Assembly (NCBI GenBank): GCA_964599235.1
Contig: CAZRDX010000007.1
Location: 124,001 to 188,000 of the forward strand
Direction: 5' to 3'
DNA length: 64,000 bases
Origin: DRPN01 sp964599235
GTDB taxonomy: Bacteria > Bacteroidota > Bacteroidia > Bacteroidales > VadinHA17
Shown here: positions 53,015 through 62,479 of the stretch, piece after piece
Numbering within the stretch: position 1 is the stretch's first letter
How the letters are laid out: the number at the start of each line of letters is the position of its first letter
Program-made: the position numbers and the translations under genes
Notes under the pieces: generated by a model
Seen by the model: only the letters and a program-made list of their open reading frames with translations
Told to the model about the DNA's origin: nothing
The model's database searches: none

Positions 53015-54457
53015 ATGCAACGCAAGTATTTCTTCCTGATCCTGCTCCTGACAGCTTTCCTCGGATGTTCGAAGAACGAGGGAACGATCGTCCTGGAGCC
53101 TGATGCGGGCAACAGTTTCCTGGACGTAGAGAACGACGGCTATGTGGTGACGCTCAATGCGCAGCCCCCCGGGCCCGGCCAGCAAGGGATCTGGCGTCTC
53201 TATCTGGGCGAGAACGGCCGTTTCGAGGATCCCGCCGATCCCCACACCCGTTTTTACGGCGAGCCGGGGGAGACCTATCTGCTGGGCTGGGAGATCAGCC
53301 AGGGCAAGCATTACAAGGCCTCGACCATCAGTGTCTCTTTCCGGCCATTGCATCCGGTGGTGCTCACGTCTCCCGGCGACACGCTCCGCGGCAATGTCTC
53401 GTGGTGGCTGGAGGCCGAGGCGGCACGTTACGGTGCCACGGGGCACTGGGAGCTGGTCGACGGCGAGGGAGGCACGCTACTGAGCCCCGACAGCAGCCGC
53501 ACCGCCTTCGTGGGGGAGGCCCGCACCACCTACACCCTGCGATGGGTGCTCACCTACGGCTCCAAGAGCGCCGCCGAGGAGCTCACCTTCACCACCGACA
53601 GCCTGCGCGCTGATGCCGGGGAAGATGATCTCGACATCCTCACAGCCAAAGGTGCGGAACGCAAGTTCTACACCCTGCAGGCTTATCTCCCCGCCGGCGG
53701 CAGCGGCCGCTGGGAGCTGCTCCAAGGCACACCTGCCCGCATCTACCTGCCCGACAACCCCGCCTCCCTCTTCGAGGGGGTGGCCGACACCCTTTACCGC
53801 CTGGTCTGGCACGTGCAGGTGGGCCCCTACCGGGACAGCGACACCCTGCAACTGCACTTCCGCGGTAAATGGGGTCTATGGGAAGATCCGCGCGATAAAC
53901 AGAAATACCGCTACATCCGCATCGGCAACACCGAATGGATGGTCGACAACTACAACTACGATTTTCCCAGTCATCTCTCCCAGTACGGTCGTTCCTGGTA
54001 CTACGGCCAGACCCCCCGTGCCAACATCGTCGACGGCCATCCCGTGGAGACCGAAGAAGAGCGCAGGTTCTACGGCCGCCTTTACAACTATTTCGCAGCG
54101 GTGGAGATGACCCCCGACGGATGGCGCCTGCCCCGCACCGAGGACTTCCAGAACCTCCTGCGGCTCCTGGGCGGCGAGTTCTACGCCTGGGAAAAGGTCA
54201 TCCTCGGCGGGGAGGCAGGAACCGAGTTCAACTTCCCGGGAGCCCTCTCGGCCAGCTGGGACAACATCAACTTCCGCGACAACTTCTACGGCCAGGATAT
54301 GATCGGACTTTACATGACCTCCGACAAGGTCATTGGACGCCCCGAGATCCTGGCCTATGTCTTCGACAAGGCGAACGAAAACAGTTTTCAGATCCGCCAG
54401 TCGATGTATATCGGAGGCCTGACGGTGCGGTATGTACGTGATGTGAATGTGAAATAA
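53015..54457 (+). CDS. Lipoprotein with PKD-like sandwiches and a C-terminal FISUMP domain
   Basis: A 480-residue lipoprotein (FLGC, Cys18). Residues ~25-280 contain three repeated immunoglobulin/PKD-like segments, each ending with a pattern like YLLGWEIS, YTLRWVLT and YRLVWHVQ. Residues ~290-478 are a FISUMP domain (Fibrobacter succinogenes major paralogous domain): DPRDKQKYRYIRIGNTEWMVDNYNY, GRLYNYFAAVEMTPDGWRLP and an aromatic C-terminus (GLTVRYVRDV). FISUMP proteins are surface proteins of mostly unknown role. It fits a SusE/F-like accessory that binds substrate next to SusCD. The next gene starts directly after its stop. Confidence 0.85.
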   Translation: MQRKYFFLILLLTAFLGCSKNEGTIVLEPDAGNSFLDVENDGYVVTLNAQPPGPGQQGIWRLYLGENGRFEDPADPHTRFYGEPGETYLLGWEISQGKHYKASTISVSFRPLHPVVLTSPGDTLRGNVSWWLEAEAARYGATGHWELVDGEGGTLLSPDSSRTAFVGEARTTYTLRWVLTYGSKSAAEELTFTTDSLRADAGEDDLDILTAKGAERKFYTLQAYLPAGGSGRWELLQGTPARIYLPDNPASLFEGVADTLYRLVWHVQVGPYRDSDTLQLHFRGKWGLWEDPRDKQKYRYIRIGNTEWMVDNYNYDFPSHLSQYGRSWYYGQTPRANIVDGHPVETEEERRFYGRLYNYFAAVEMTPDGWRLPRTEDFQNLLRLLGGEFYAWEKVILGGEAGTEFNFPGALSASWDNINFRDNFYGQDMIGLYMTSDKVIGRPEILAYVFDKANENSFQIRQSMYIGGLTVRYVRDVNVK

Positions 54458-57400
54458 ATGATCCTCTCCCCGATGAAAAAAAGGTTCTCACTCCTGATCT
54501 TGCTGCTCCTGCCTTTCCTGATGCCTCTGCCTGAAGCCGGAGCGCAGGGAGGTATGACCGACACGGTCAACGTTTATTATCCCGGCCGCATCCGGCTCAA
54601 GCTCAAGCACGAACTGCTGGACGAGGTGGGTCGTGTCGCCCCCTCCGGCCGCAAGTCGGCCATCGTCGAGACCGGCATACGCCGTCTGGATGATCTGAAC
54701 AGGAAATACGGTGTCAAGAGCATCCGCCGTGTCTTTCCCTTTTCCCTGCGTTTCGAGGAAAAACACAGAAAATACGGTCTGCATCTTTGGTATGAGCTGG
54801 AGTATGACGGCGATACCGATCCCCGGGCCATGGCCGGGGAGTATGCCCGTCTGGAGGAGGTAATGATCGCCAAGCCGGTGTATGTGAAGGTGCCCCTTGA
54901 GGGAGACCAGAAGCCCGTGGTGGTCATGCCGGACACGCTGCACACTCGGGGTGTGCGTCTCACCACGCCGGGCGGCAGCACGCTCAAGTCGGCCCTGGCC
55001 GACAGCATCCCCGGCGTCTCTTTCAACGACCCTTTCCTGCCCGACCAGTGGCATTACTACAACGACGGCCGCATCGGCACCAAAGGTGTCGACATCGACC
55101 TGCTGAAGGCCTGGACCAAGGCCACCGGCGACACCAACGTCATCGTCTCGGTCGTGGACGGCGGCATCGACCTGGAACATGAGGATCTGAAGGACAATCT
55201 CTGGACCAACTGGGCGGAGCTGAACGGCGAGGAAGGCAAGGATGATGACGGCAACGGTTACGTTGACGACATCCACGGTTACAACTTCGTGTACAACTCG
55301 CCGGTGGTGACGCCGCACCATCACGGCACCCATGTGGCCGGCACGGTAGGTGCCGTGAACAACAACGGCATCGGTGTGGCCGGCGTGGCCGGCGGCGATG
55401 GCTCGGGCAACGGCGTGCGGCTGATGTCGTGCCAGGTGTACGACGAGCGGGGCGGCGCCGGCAACTATGCCGCAGCGATCGTCTACGGTGCCGACAACGG
55501 CGCCGTCATCTCCCAGAACTCCTGGGGCTACAAGCAGCCCGGTTTTTTCGAGCCGGAGGTGTACGATGCGGTGCGTTATTTCATCGCCGAGGCGGGACAG
55601 TATGAGGGCAGTCCCATGCGCGGCGGGGTGTTCATAGCCGCCGCCGGCAACGACGGCCGTGAGCAGACCCACTATCCCGGCGCCTTCGACGAGGCGGTGG
55701 GTGTGGCCGCCACCGGCCCTACCGGCCAGCCCGCCCCCTACAGCAACTACGGCGACTGGGTCGACATCTCCGCCCCCGGCGGCGACCAGGCCTACTTCGG
55801 CGAAAAAGGAGGCGTGCTGAGCACCCTCCCCGACAACCAGTACGGCTACTACCAGGGCACCTCCATGGCCACCCCCCACGTCTCGGGGGTGGCCGCACTC
55901 ATCGTCGCCCGTTTCGGCGGCAAGGACTTCCGGGCCGAAGACCTGAAAAAGATCCTCCTCAACGCCACCACCCCCTTCCTCTTCGACAGCCAGGGCAAGT
56001 TCGGCAGCGGTAACCTCAACGCCCTGCTGGCCCTCGAGAAGAACGAGTTCATCGCCCCCGACCCCATCACCGACCTGCGGGCCGACGAGATCTTCCACAA
56101 CGAGGTGCGCCTCAAATGGACCGTCCCGCGCGACTCCGACGACTTCCAGCCGGCCTACTTCTACCTGGCCATGGACGACGAACCCATCACCGCCGCCAAC
56201 TTCGGCCAGCAACAGGTGTTCCGCATCCTCAACTATTACGAGGCCGGCACCGAGCTGGCCGTCACCGTCACCGGCCTGCTGAAACTCACCGACTACTGGT
56301 TCGCCATCAAATCGTCCGACCGTCACGGGAACATCTCCGACATCTCCAACATCCTCAAGGTGACCACCACCGACGAACCCCACTTCCACGCCCCCCAACG
56401 TTCTTTCGAATACATCATCGACGTCCGGGATAACCCGGTGAGGACGGCCACCTTCCCCATCTCCAACATCGGGAAAGGCATCATCTACTGGAACAGCTAC
56501 ACCGTCAACGAGAACCCCTGGTGGATCCCGCTGGAAGAGTGGCACGACCATCTCGACTCGCTGAAGAAGAGCGCCTCCGGCCTCAAGAGCGCCAAACAGA
56601 CCCTCTATCCGCTGACAGGTACGAAAGGTGAAGAGTTCGCCGAATACTGGAAAGACGACAAGACCCTTTACTACGAAGGCTATACGTATGTCTACGCCGA
56701 TCCCACGGCACTTGTGGGAAGCAACAACATCAACACGGGGCTGATCCATGCCACACGCTTCCAGACCACGGAGGGCGACTTCCACCTCACCCATCTGGAG
56801 ATGGGCCTCTTCACGGTCACCCGCGAGCCGGTCTACATTGAGATACGTAAAGGCTCCGACAAACTGGAGGAGGCCCGGCCCGTACTGGTGCAGAAATACA
56901 TCCCCGACACCACGGGGGTGCTCCGACTGGCCCGCGTCCCGCTCGCCCGTACACTGCATTTCGACAAGGACGAATATTTCTGGGTGATGCTCTATTTCTC
57001 AAAGCGGGAGCCCAAACCCCTGCTTGTCCATAAGAGCATTTACTTTCCCAAGACCTTTTATGTCTCGTTCGACAACGGCAACACCTTTACCGAGCAATGG
57101 CAACTTTTGGGCAATGTGGTCCCTTACCTGTATGCATACAGCACGGGTGAGGACATGTCGTACACCTTCATCCATCCCACCGAGGGTGAGCTGCATGAGG
57201 GGGAGAAGCAGGACATCCGGCTGACGGTCGATGCCAGCCGCATACGCAACGGCCGCCACATCGCCACGGTGGGCATACGCACTTCCGACAGGAACGTGCC
57301 GGGGGTGGGCATCGAGGTGAAGGTGACCGTCCGCGGACAGCGTGCCGAGGCCGATCTGAAGGAACAGTATGATTATGATGTGTATATCGGTCGTGACAAC

Positions 57401-60400
57401 CACCTGCTGATGCCGGTGAAGAACATCGGTCTCGACTCGCTCCGTATCTGGGACATCACCGACGATGCCACGGGAGAGAGTGTCCGTGATTTCACCGACA
57501 CCGTCCGTATCGGCGTACACGACACCCGTGATGTCTCTTTTGTGTACACTCCCACGGTCACAGGTATCCTCACCCCGCGTTTCACGCTGCACACCAACAT
57601 CGGCGAGCTGCAGGTGAAGACCCAGATGCGTTCGATGGTCGCTCCCGTGATAGGGGCGTATCTCGACCGTGACAGCCTGTCCCTCGCCACCGGCCAGAAG
57701 GACCGGGTACATCTCACCCTAACCAACGTCGGACCAGAAGGGACGTTCCTGAACTACGACCTCGACCATTACGATCCGGCACGTCTGACCAACGGGGCCC
57801 TCTCCTGTACCTTCGGGTATGTCCTGTCCACCTCCGACGATGCCGTCCACCCGTTGCCGTCACAGTGGATCGCGCTCGAACATTACGGGCTTACCCCGCC
57901 GATGAGCAAATGGTACCGTTATGTCCATCTGCCCAACGGCTTCCCGTTCTATAACAAGATGGTCGACTATATCATCGAGATCGGTTCGGGAGAGCTCTTT
58001 ATCTACGGGCTCGGAAGCTTCGACTTCGACAACCCTTCCCTGCGCGACCGGGCCAAAGGTGTGATCGCGCCGCTGCATCTGAACATCAGCGGTGAACTGG
58101 TGCGTTCTTACTATCACGACTTCGGCGACAAGTATGTCTTCACTTATGTGATGCAGCTTCGTAAACGTCTTCCCACAGGATGGTACCAGAAACTCAAGAA
58201 CATCACCTACCAGGTAGTGCTGTACCGCGACGGCACCGTCGAGTTCAACTACCTTGACGTGGACGCTTTACAGGAAGTGCCTGAACTGAAGTACACCGTG
58301 GGCATCCAGGGCCCCATGCCCGGCCAGTCGATCTTCTACCACACCTATCACGACACCACGAACTATGTGCACAGCGGACTTTCCCTGCGTTTCATCCCCA
58401 ACCGGGATCTTCCTGTCATGACCATCTCGTCGGTGCGTAAGGGTATGCTGGGCAGGAACGATACCGCCACTTTCGCCGTGGATATCGATCCGGCGCTGTA
58501 TGGTCATCATCTTCCTGCCGGGAACTATGAAACGCCGCTGGTAGTCTACAGCAATGCCGATTCTTCGGCCTATGAGTTGCCTCTCACCGTGGAGGTCAGG
58601 GGCATTGCCGACCTCAGTGCCGGCGACACGTTGTTGTTCGGCCTCACCAACCTGGGATACGACACCCTGCAATACCTGCGGGTGGACAATGCCGGCTCAG
58701 GGACCGCAAGGATCATCTCGGTAACTTTTTCCGATCCCGCTTTCTCAGTGGATGATACGCTCACACTGGTACCCGGCTATGCCAACATCATGCTGCCGGT
58801 ACGTTTCACCCCGGCCCATGCCGGTACGACCACCGCCACAATGACACTGGTCTTCGACAACGGTCACAGCGAGCAGGTATGGCTCCGGGGCACTGGCCGG
58901 CCCGATCCTGTCTATACGGTAGAGATCGAGCAGGATATCTCCCGCACCCTCCGGGGTGGCGATACGGTGAGCATCCCCTTCCGGGTGATCAGCCACGACA
59001 ACGGCGCCGACCTCGACCTGGTGTTCCACAACACCGTCATCAGCAAGGCCACCACCCCCGGCATCCCGGCTGCCTCCCAACCCAAACCCGACACCCTGCA
59101 GCTTTACGGCTACACCTGGCAGGTGAGCGACTCCACCCGCAGCTTCTTCAAATGGAAGGATGTCAAGGCCGACCCCCGTGCCGTAGCCTACAACATCCAG
59201 CGCAACGAGCCGCAGAGGATGGCTTTGCCGTTCCGTTTCCCCTTCTACGGGGAGATGTTCGACACCATCTGGATCTCGATGCAGGGTTACGTGTCGGTCT
59301 TTGAGCCGGAGAACGATGATTTCCATCTGGAGTTCCGGCCCGGCGACGGCCAGCGGGGGATGATCGCACCATTCTTCTCCGATTTCATCCCCGACGGTCC
59401 CAACAGCCGTGTCTGGGTCCTGGAGGAGGACGACCGGGTATATGTTTTGTGGGACGGTTACCGCGGCTCGTATGCCGGCGGTGCCGGCGGCGCCGTCTAT
59501 TTCCAGCTGGAGCTGGTACGCAACGGCTCGATCTATTTCCACTATCTGAGCGTGAGCAACTTCACCTTCACGTTGCAGTACGGGCTGGAGAGCCCCGATG
59601 AGCGGGAAAAGCTGGAGACACCCCACTCCTGGATCCTCAAGTGGAGCGTCGTGGCCGACACCACCACCCTCGCCATCACCCCGCCCCTGCGGCTCAGGAT
59701 GAACTCGGGCGATACGAGAGATCACCGGCTGCTCCTCTCCGCCGAACATCTTTACCGCAGCGGGGTCTACCACGACACTCTCGAACTTTCCACCAACAGC
59801 CTTACCCAGCCACGTTACCTCATCCCCGTGACACTCACCGTCGAGGGTACACCCAAGGTCGAAGCCCCCGACAGCCTCGTTTGGGAGGAGGAGATCTTCG
59901 TACAGAACAAAAAGATCAGGAAAAGGTTCGTCCTCACCAACACCGGTCACGACGTGGCCGAGGTGAACACGATCGTCACAAGCGGCCTTACGGATGCCCG
60001 CCTGTATGACGACAAGGGGGAAGAGATCAAGCGCACCTCGCTGGGCACGCTTTTCCGTCCCCTGCAGCTGGCACCGTGGGACCGTCTCACGCTCGAGCTG
60101 GAGATCTCGCTGCCTTCTCTTGCCGACCAGACGGGGACCGTCACTTTCGAGGGTAATTTTCCCTCCGTGGCGATACCGGTAAAGGCCCGTGTGGTCAGCT
60201 CACCGGTCTTCACCTGGGATGCTGCCGACCAGCATTTCCTGCTCAACAACACCGCAAAGGGGATCTACCGTTTCACCTTGCGCAACGAGGGGGAGACCGA
60301 CCTGCATTTCCGGGTCATTCCGGCTATCATCCCTTCGGAAGAGGGGGAGGACACCCCGCCGCGCGACACGATCGTGGAGGAACTGGGCCGCTACCAGTTC

Positions 60401-62005
60401 CTGCAGCCTACGACGGTCGACTCCCTGGCCGTCGACAGCAAGGAAAAAGCCGACGGCTATGAGACTCCGCTCATCGAGGTATGGCTGGCCTTCGCCAACG
60501 ACTTCACCGCCCCGCCGGGCGGCTTCTACCTCACCCACATCAAGGTGAACGCCATCTTCAAGCAACTGGACGAATACATCCGCATCCAGGTATGGAAGGG
60601 GGGCGACAAGCCGATGGAAGGTGAGCTGGTCTACCAGCAGGACTTCGTCACCGACAGATATGTGACGGAGCAGTGGGTCTATTTCCCGCTGAAACACCCA
60701 CTCAACTTCAACGAGGGTGAGCGATTCTTCCTGGTGGTGATCCCCCCGTATGCCTCGCGCTATCTGGGTTACGACATCGCTCCTAACCAGCAGGCCGTGG
60801 AGCACTGCTGGGCGGCCAACTACCAGTCGTGGGCCGAGCACTGGAACTGGCAGCAGTACAAGAACCTGCTGCGTATCTACAAGATACGTGCTCTGACCGC
60901 GGCAGGTGAGAACCTGTGGCTCGAGCTCGACCCGCTCGAGGGGGTCATCCCCGGCGGCGGCAGCCGGGAGGTGGTGACCTCCGTCGACCCCGTACTGGCC
61001 GGCAAAGGCACCCATCAGGCCCTCGTGAAGGTAAACACCAACGATGTCAACCATCCCCACGACCATTTCTCGCTGACGGCCGAAGTCAACGGCCCGCCCG
61101 ATATCCTCTTCCGGCCCAACCTCTACCATGACACAGTCGTCATCGTAGAGACGGAAGACAAGACACTCAACTATCTTTTCGAGGACCCGGAACAGGAAGA
61201 GGTGGAGGTCACACTGGACGATCACCAGCAGGCGGTCCGTCCCGTCCTGGAGCGTACCGGTCCCAACACGCTGCAGCTCCGTTTCCATACCGGCTACAGC
61301 AGTGCCGGTCTTTACCGCTATACCCTCACCTTCACCGATGAGGCAGGCAATATGGTGAAGGATGAGCTGCTGGTGAAGGTGCTCGATAAGAACCGGCCGC
61401 CGGTGCTCAATCCCGATTATGCACGGATCACGATCAACATGGCCGACGAGGAAGTGCTGACCGTTGATCCTGCCGGGCTTTTCACCGATCCCGACGGGGA
61501 TGTGTTGCAGATATATGCCGGCAACTACACGCCTGAGGTACTCGACATGGCTTTGGGCAACCATTTCATCGATCTGCATCCTCTGCAGCCGGGGGTGGGT
61601 TTCGTGGTCTTCGCCGCCGATGACGGCCATGAGGGAGGCTTTGTGGCTTACGGCGTCTATGTGCAGGTGATCAACGATGCCGGCACTTCGGCCACCGCCG
61701 CTGATGCGCTGGTGCACGATGCCGAGGTGCTGGTCAGCCACGGGGGGACTTTCGCCCTCTATCCCAACCCTGTCCAGACAGGCCATCCCCTCCATCTCAT
61801 CTACAAACTCGACACCACGGCCCACATCAGGCTGGAGGTGTACGATGTGCAGGGCATCCGCAGAAGCGTGTATGAAGCATCGCGCCAGCAGGCCGGCATC
61901 CACAGCACCTTACTCGACATCTCCGGCCTCCGCCAGGGGATCTACTTCTGCCGGCTGATGTTCGACGGCCACATCATGGAAACGAAAAAGATCATCATCC
62001 GCTGA
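54458..62005 (+). CDS. Giant subtilisin-like (S8) surface protease with T9SS sorting domain
   Basis: Up to 2515 residues (ATG at 54458 or, with a cleaner signal peptide, 54473). An N-terminal propeptide-like region is followed by an S8 domain (~190-540) with Asp234 (VVDGGIDLEHED), His289 (HGTHVAGT) and Ser469 (GTSMATPHVSG). A Fn3-like domain (~545-635) and about 1700 residues of repeated beta-sandwich modules follow, including two distantly similar copies at ~745-855 and ~2005-2110. A cadherin-like part comes near 2280-2400. The end (FALYPNPVQTGHPL to METKKIIIR) is a type A T9SS sorting domain, so the protein is secreted and attached to the cell surface. Confidence 0.93.
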   Translation: MILSPMKKRFSLLILLLLPFLMPLPEAGAQGGMTDTVNVYYPGRIRLKLKHELLDEVGRVAPSGRKSAIVETGIRRLDDLNRKYGVKSIRRVFPFSLRFEEKHRKYGLHLWYELEYDGDTDPRAMAGEYARLEEVMIAKPVYVKVPLEGDQKPVVVMPDTLHTRGVRLTTPGGSTLKSALADSIPGVSFNDPFLPDQWHYYNDGRIGTKGVDIDLLKAWTKATGDTNVIVSVVDGGIDLEHEDLKDNLWTNWAELNGEEGKDDDGNGYVDDIHGYNFVYNSPVVTPHHHGTHVAGTVGAVNNNGIGVAGVAGGDGSGNGVRLMSCQVYDERGGAGNYAAAIVYGADNGAVISQNSWGYKQPGFFEPEVYDAVRYFIAEAGQYEGSPMRGGVFIAAAGNDGREQTHYPGAFDEAVGVAATGPTGQPAPYSNYGDWVDISAPGGDQAYFGEKGGVLSTLPDNQYGYYQGTSMATPHVSGVAALIVARFGGKDFRAEDLKKILLNATTPFLFDSQGKFGSGNLNALLALEKNEFIAPDPITDLRADEIFHNEVRLKWTVPRDSDDFQPAYFYLAMDDEPITAANFGQQQVFRILNYYEAGTELAVTVTGLLKLTDYWFAIKSSDRHGNISDISNILKVTTTDEPHFHAPQRSFEYIIDVRDNPVRTATFPISNIGKGIIYWNSYTVNENPWWIPLEEWHDHLDSLKKSASGLKSAKQTLYPLTGTKGEEFAEYWKDDKTLYYEGYTYVYADPTALVGSNNINTGLIHATRFQTTEGDFHLTHLEMGLFTVTREPVYIEIRKGSDKLEEARPVLVQKYIPDTTGVLRLARVPLARTLHFDKDEYFWVMLYFSKREPKPLLVHKSIYFPKTFYVSFDNGNTFTEQWQLLGNVVPYLYAYSTGEDMSYTFIHPTEGELHEGEKQDIRLTVDASRIRNGRHIATVGIRTSDRNVPGVGIEVKVTVRGQRAEADLKEQYDYDVYIGRDNHLLMPVKNIGLDSLRIWDITDDATGESVRDFTDTVRIGVHDTRDVSFVYTPTVTGILTPRFTLHTNIGELQVKTQMRSMVAPVIGAYLDRDSLSLATGQKDRVHLTLTNVGPEGTFLNYDLDHYDPARLTNGALSCTFGYVLSTSDDAVHPLPSQWIALEHYGLTPPMSKWYRYVHLPNGFPFYNKMVDYIIEIGSGELFIYGLGSFDFDNPSLRDRAKGVIAPLHLNISGELVRSYYHDFGDKYVFTYVMQLRKRLPTGWYQKLKNITYQVVLYRDGTVEFNYLDVDALQEVPELKYTVGIQGPMPGQSIFYHTYHDTTNYVHSGLSLRFIPNRDLPVMTISSVRKGMLGRNDTATFAVDIDPALYGHHLPAGNYETPLVVYSNADSSAYELPLTVEVRGIADLSAGDTLLFGLTNLGYDTLQYLRVDNAGSGTARIISVTFSDPAFSVDDTLTLVPGYANIMLPVRFTPAHAGTTTATMTLVFDNGHSEQVWLRGTGRPDPVYTVEIEQDISRTLRGGDTVSIPFRVISHDNGADLDLVFHNTVISKATTPGIPAASQPKPDTLQLYGYTWQVSDSTRSFFKWKDVKADPRAVAYNIQRNEPQRMALPFRFPFYGEMFDTIWISMQGYVSVFEPENDDFHLEFRPGDGQRGMIAPFFSDFIPDGPNSRVWVLEEDDRVYVLWDGYRGSYAGGAGGAVYFQLELVRNGSIYFHYLSVSNFTFTLQYGLESPDEREKLETPHSWILKWSVVADTTTLAITPPLRLRMNSGDTRDHRLLLSAEHLYRSGVYHDTLELSTNSLTQPRYLIPVTLTVEGTPKVEAPDSLVWEEEIFVQNKKIRKRFVLTNTGHDVAEVNTIVTSGLTDARLYDDKGEEIKRTSLGTLFRPLQLAPWDRLTLELEISLPSLADQTGTVTFEGNFPSVAIPVKARVVSSPVFTWDAADQHFLLNNTAKGIYRFTLRNEGETDLHFRVIPAIIPSEEGEDTPPRDTIVEELGRYQFLQPTTVDSLAVDSKEKADGYETPLIEVWLAFANDFTAPPGGFYLTHIKVNAIFKQLDEYIRIQVWKGGDKPMEGELVYQQDFVTDRYVTEQWVYFPLKHPLNFNEGERFFLVVIPPYASRYLGYDIAPNQQAVEHCWAANYQSWAEHWNWQQYKNLLRIYKIRALTAAGENLWLELDPLEGVIPGGGSREVVTSVDPVLAGKGTHQALVKVNTNDVNHPHDHFSLTAEVNGPPDILFRPNLYHDTVVIVETEDKTLNYLFEDPEQEEVEVTLDDHQQAVRPVLERTGPNTLQLRFHTGYSSAGLYRYTLTFTDEAGNMVKDELLVKVLDKNRPPVLNPDYARITINMADEEVLTVDPAGLFTDPDGDVLQIYAGNYTPEVLDMALGNHFIDLHPLQPGVGFVVFAADDGHEGGFVAYGVYVQVINDAGTSATAADALVHDAEVLVSHGGTFALYPNPVQTGHPLHLIYKLDTTAHIRLEVYDVQGIRRSVYEASRQQAGIHSTLLDISGLRQGIYFCRLMFDGHIMETKKIIIR

Positions 62006-62479
62006 GGAACCAAACCAGAAAGGGAAAGGCGGCCGCAAGGGAAAGAGCGTCCTCCTCCGGAACAACAAAGTGATCCAGGAGGAGCGTTCTCCCACCTTTG
62101 TGATCATGGAAGAGGACATTGAGTTCATGGCCCGTCAGCCTGACGGTCGTCTTCCGCCCCGCCGCCTCAGCAGCCCCGTGTTCTCTGTCGGGCGAGCGGA
62201 GGTACGACGGCGGCAGACTCATCCTCCCTCCTCACCGGCGAACGAAAAGGTCCGCCACACGATGTTTTCCACCGTGAAACCGACCATCATCAGGCCATGC
62301 GTACCATCGACCGGATCTCTGCACACGGGATCAATGCCTCGAACCTTACAACATCCGGAAAGAAAGAAAAGATACGACCTTTACCGGCAGGTCCCCGACA
62401 CTTTTCTGTTTCCCGCCGAAAAGGGATGAACGAGCTGTAGCAATATCCGATGTTGAGGATCAAGGCGAGTGCCGATCCT
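62006..62479. other. Intergenic stretch with no recognised gene
   Basis: 474 bases between the giant protease and the kinase gene. Short open frames exist on both strands, but none has a recognisable family, signal peptide, start context or codon pattern. CCTCCTCC and GGAGGAG around 62049-62083 could form a hairpin without a T run. On the minus strand a short piece near 62300 reads RDPVDGTHG, too little to call. It may be decayed coding sequence. Confidence 0.5.

Noticed and set aside
51533..53446. 637-codon minus-strand frame opposite the second SusD and FISUMP genes
   Set aside because: Antisense shadow crossing a gene boundary, with no start context or motif.
54488..56959. 823-codon minus-strand frame opposite the protease domain
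   Set aside because: Gly/Val/Asp/His-rich low-information translation; the plus strand encodes the full S8 catalytic triad.
62006..62479. Small genes on either strand (for example 62070-62429 plus)
   Set aside because: No family similarity, start context or coherent codon pattern; kept as non-coding.
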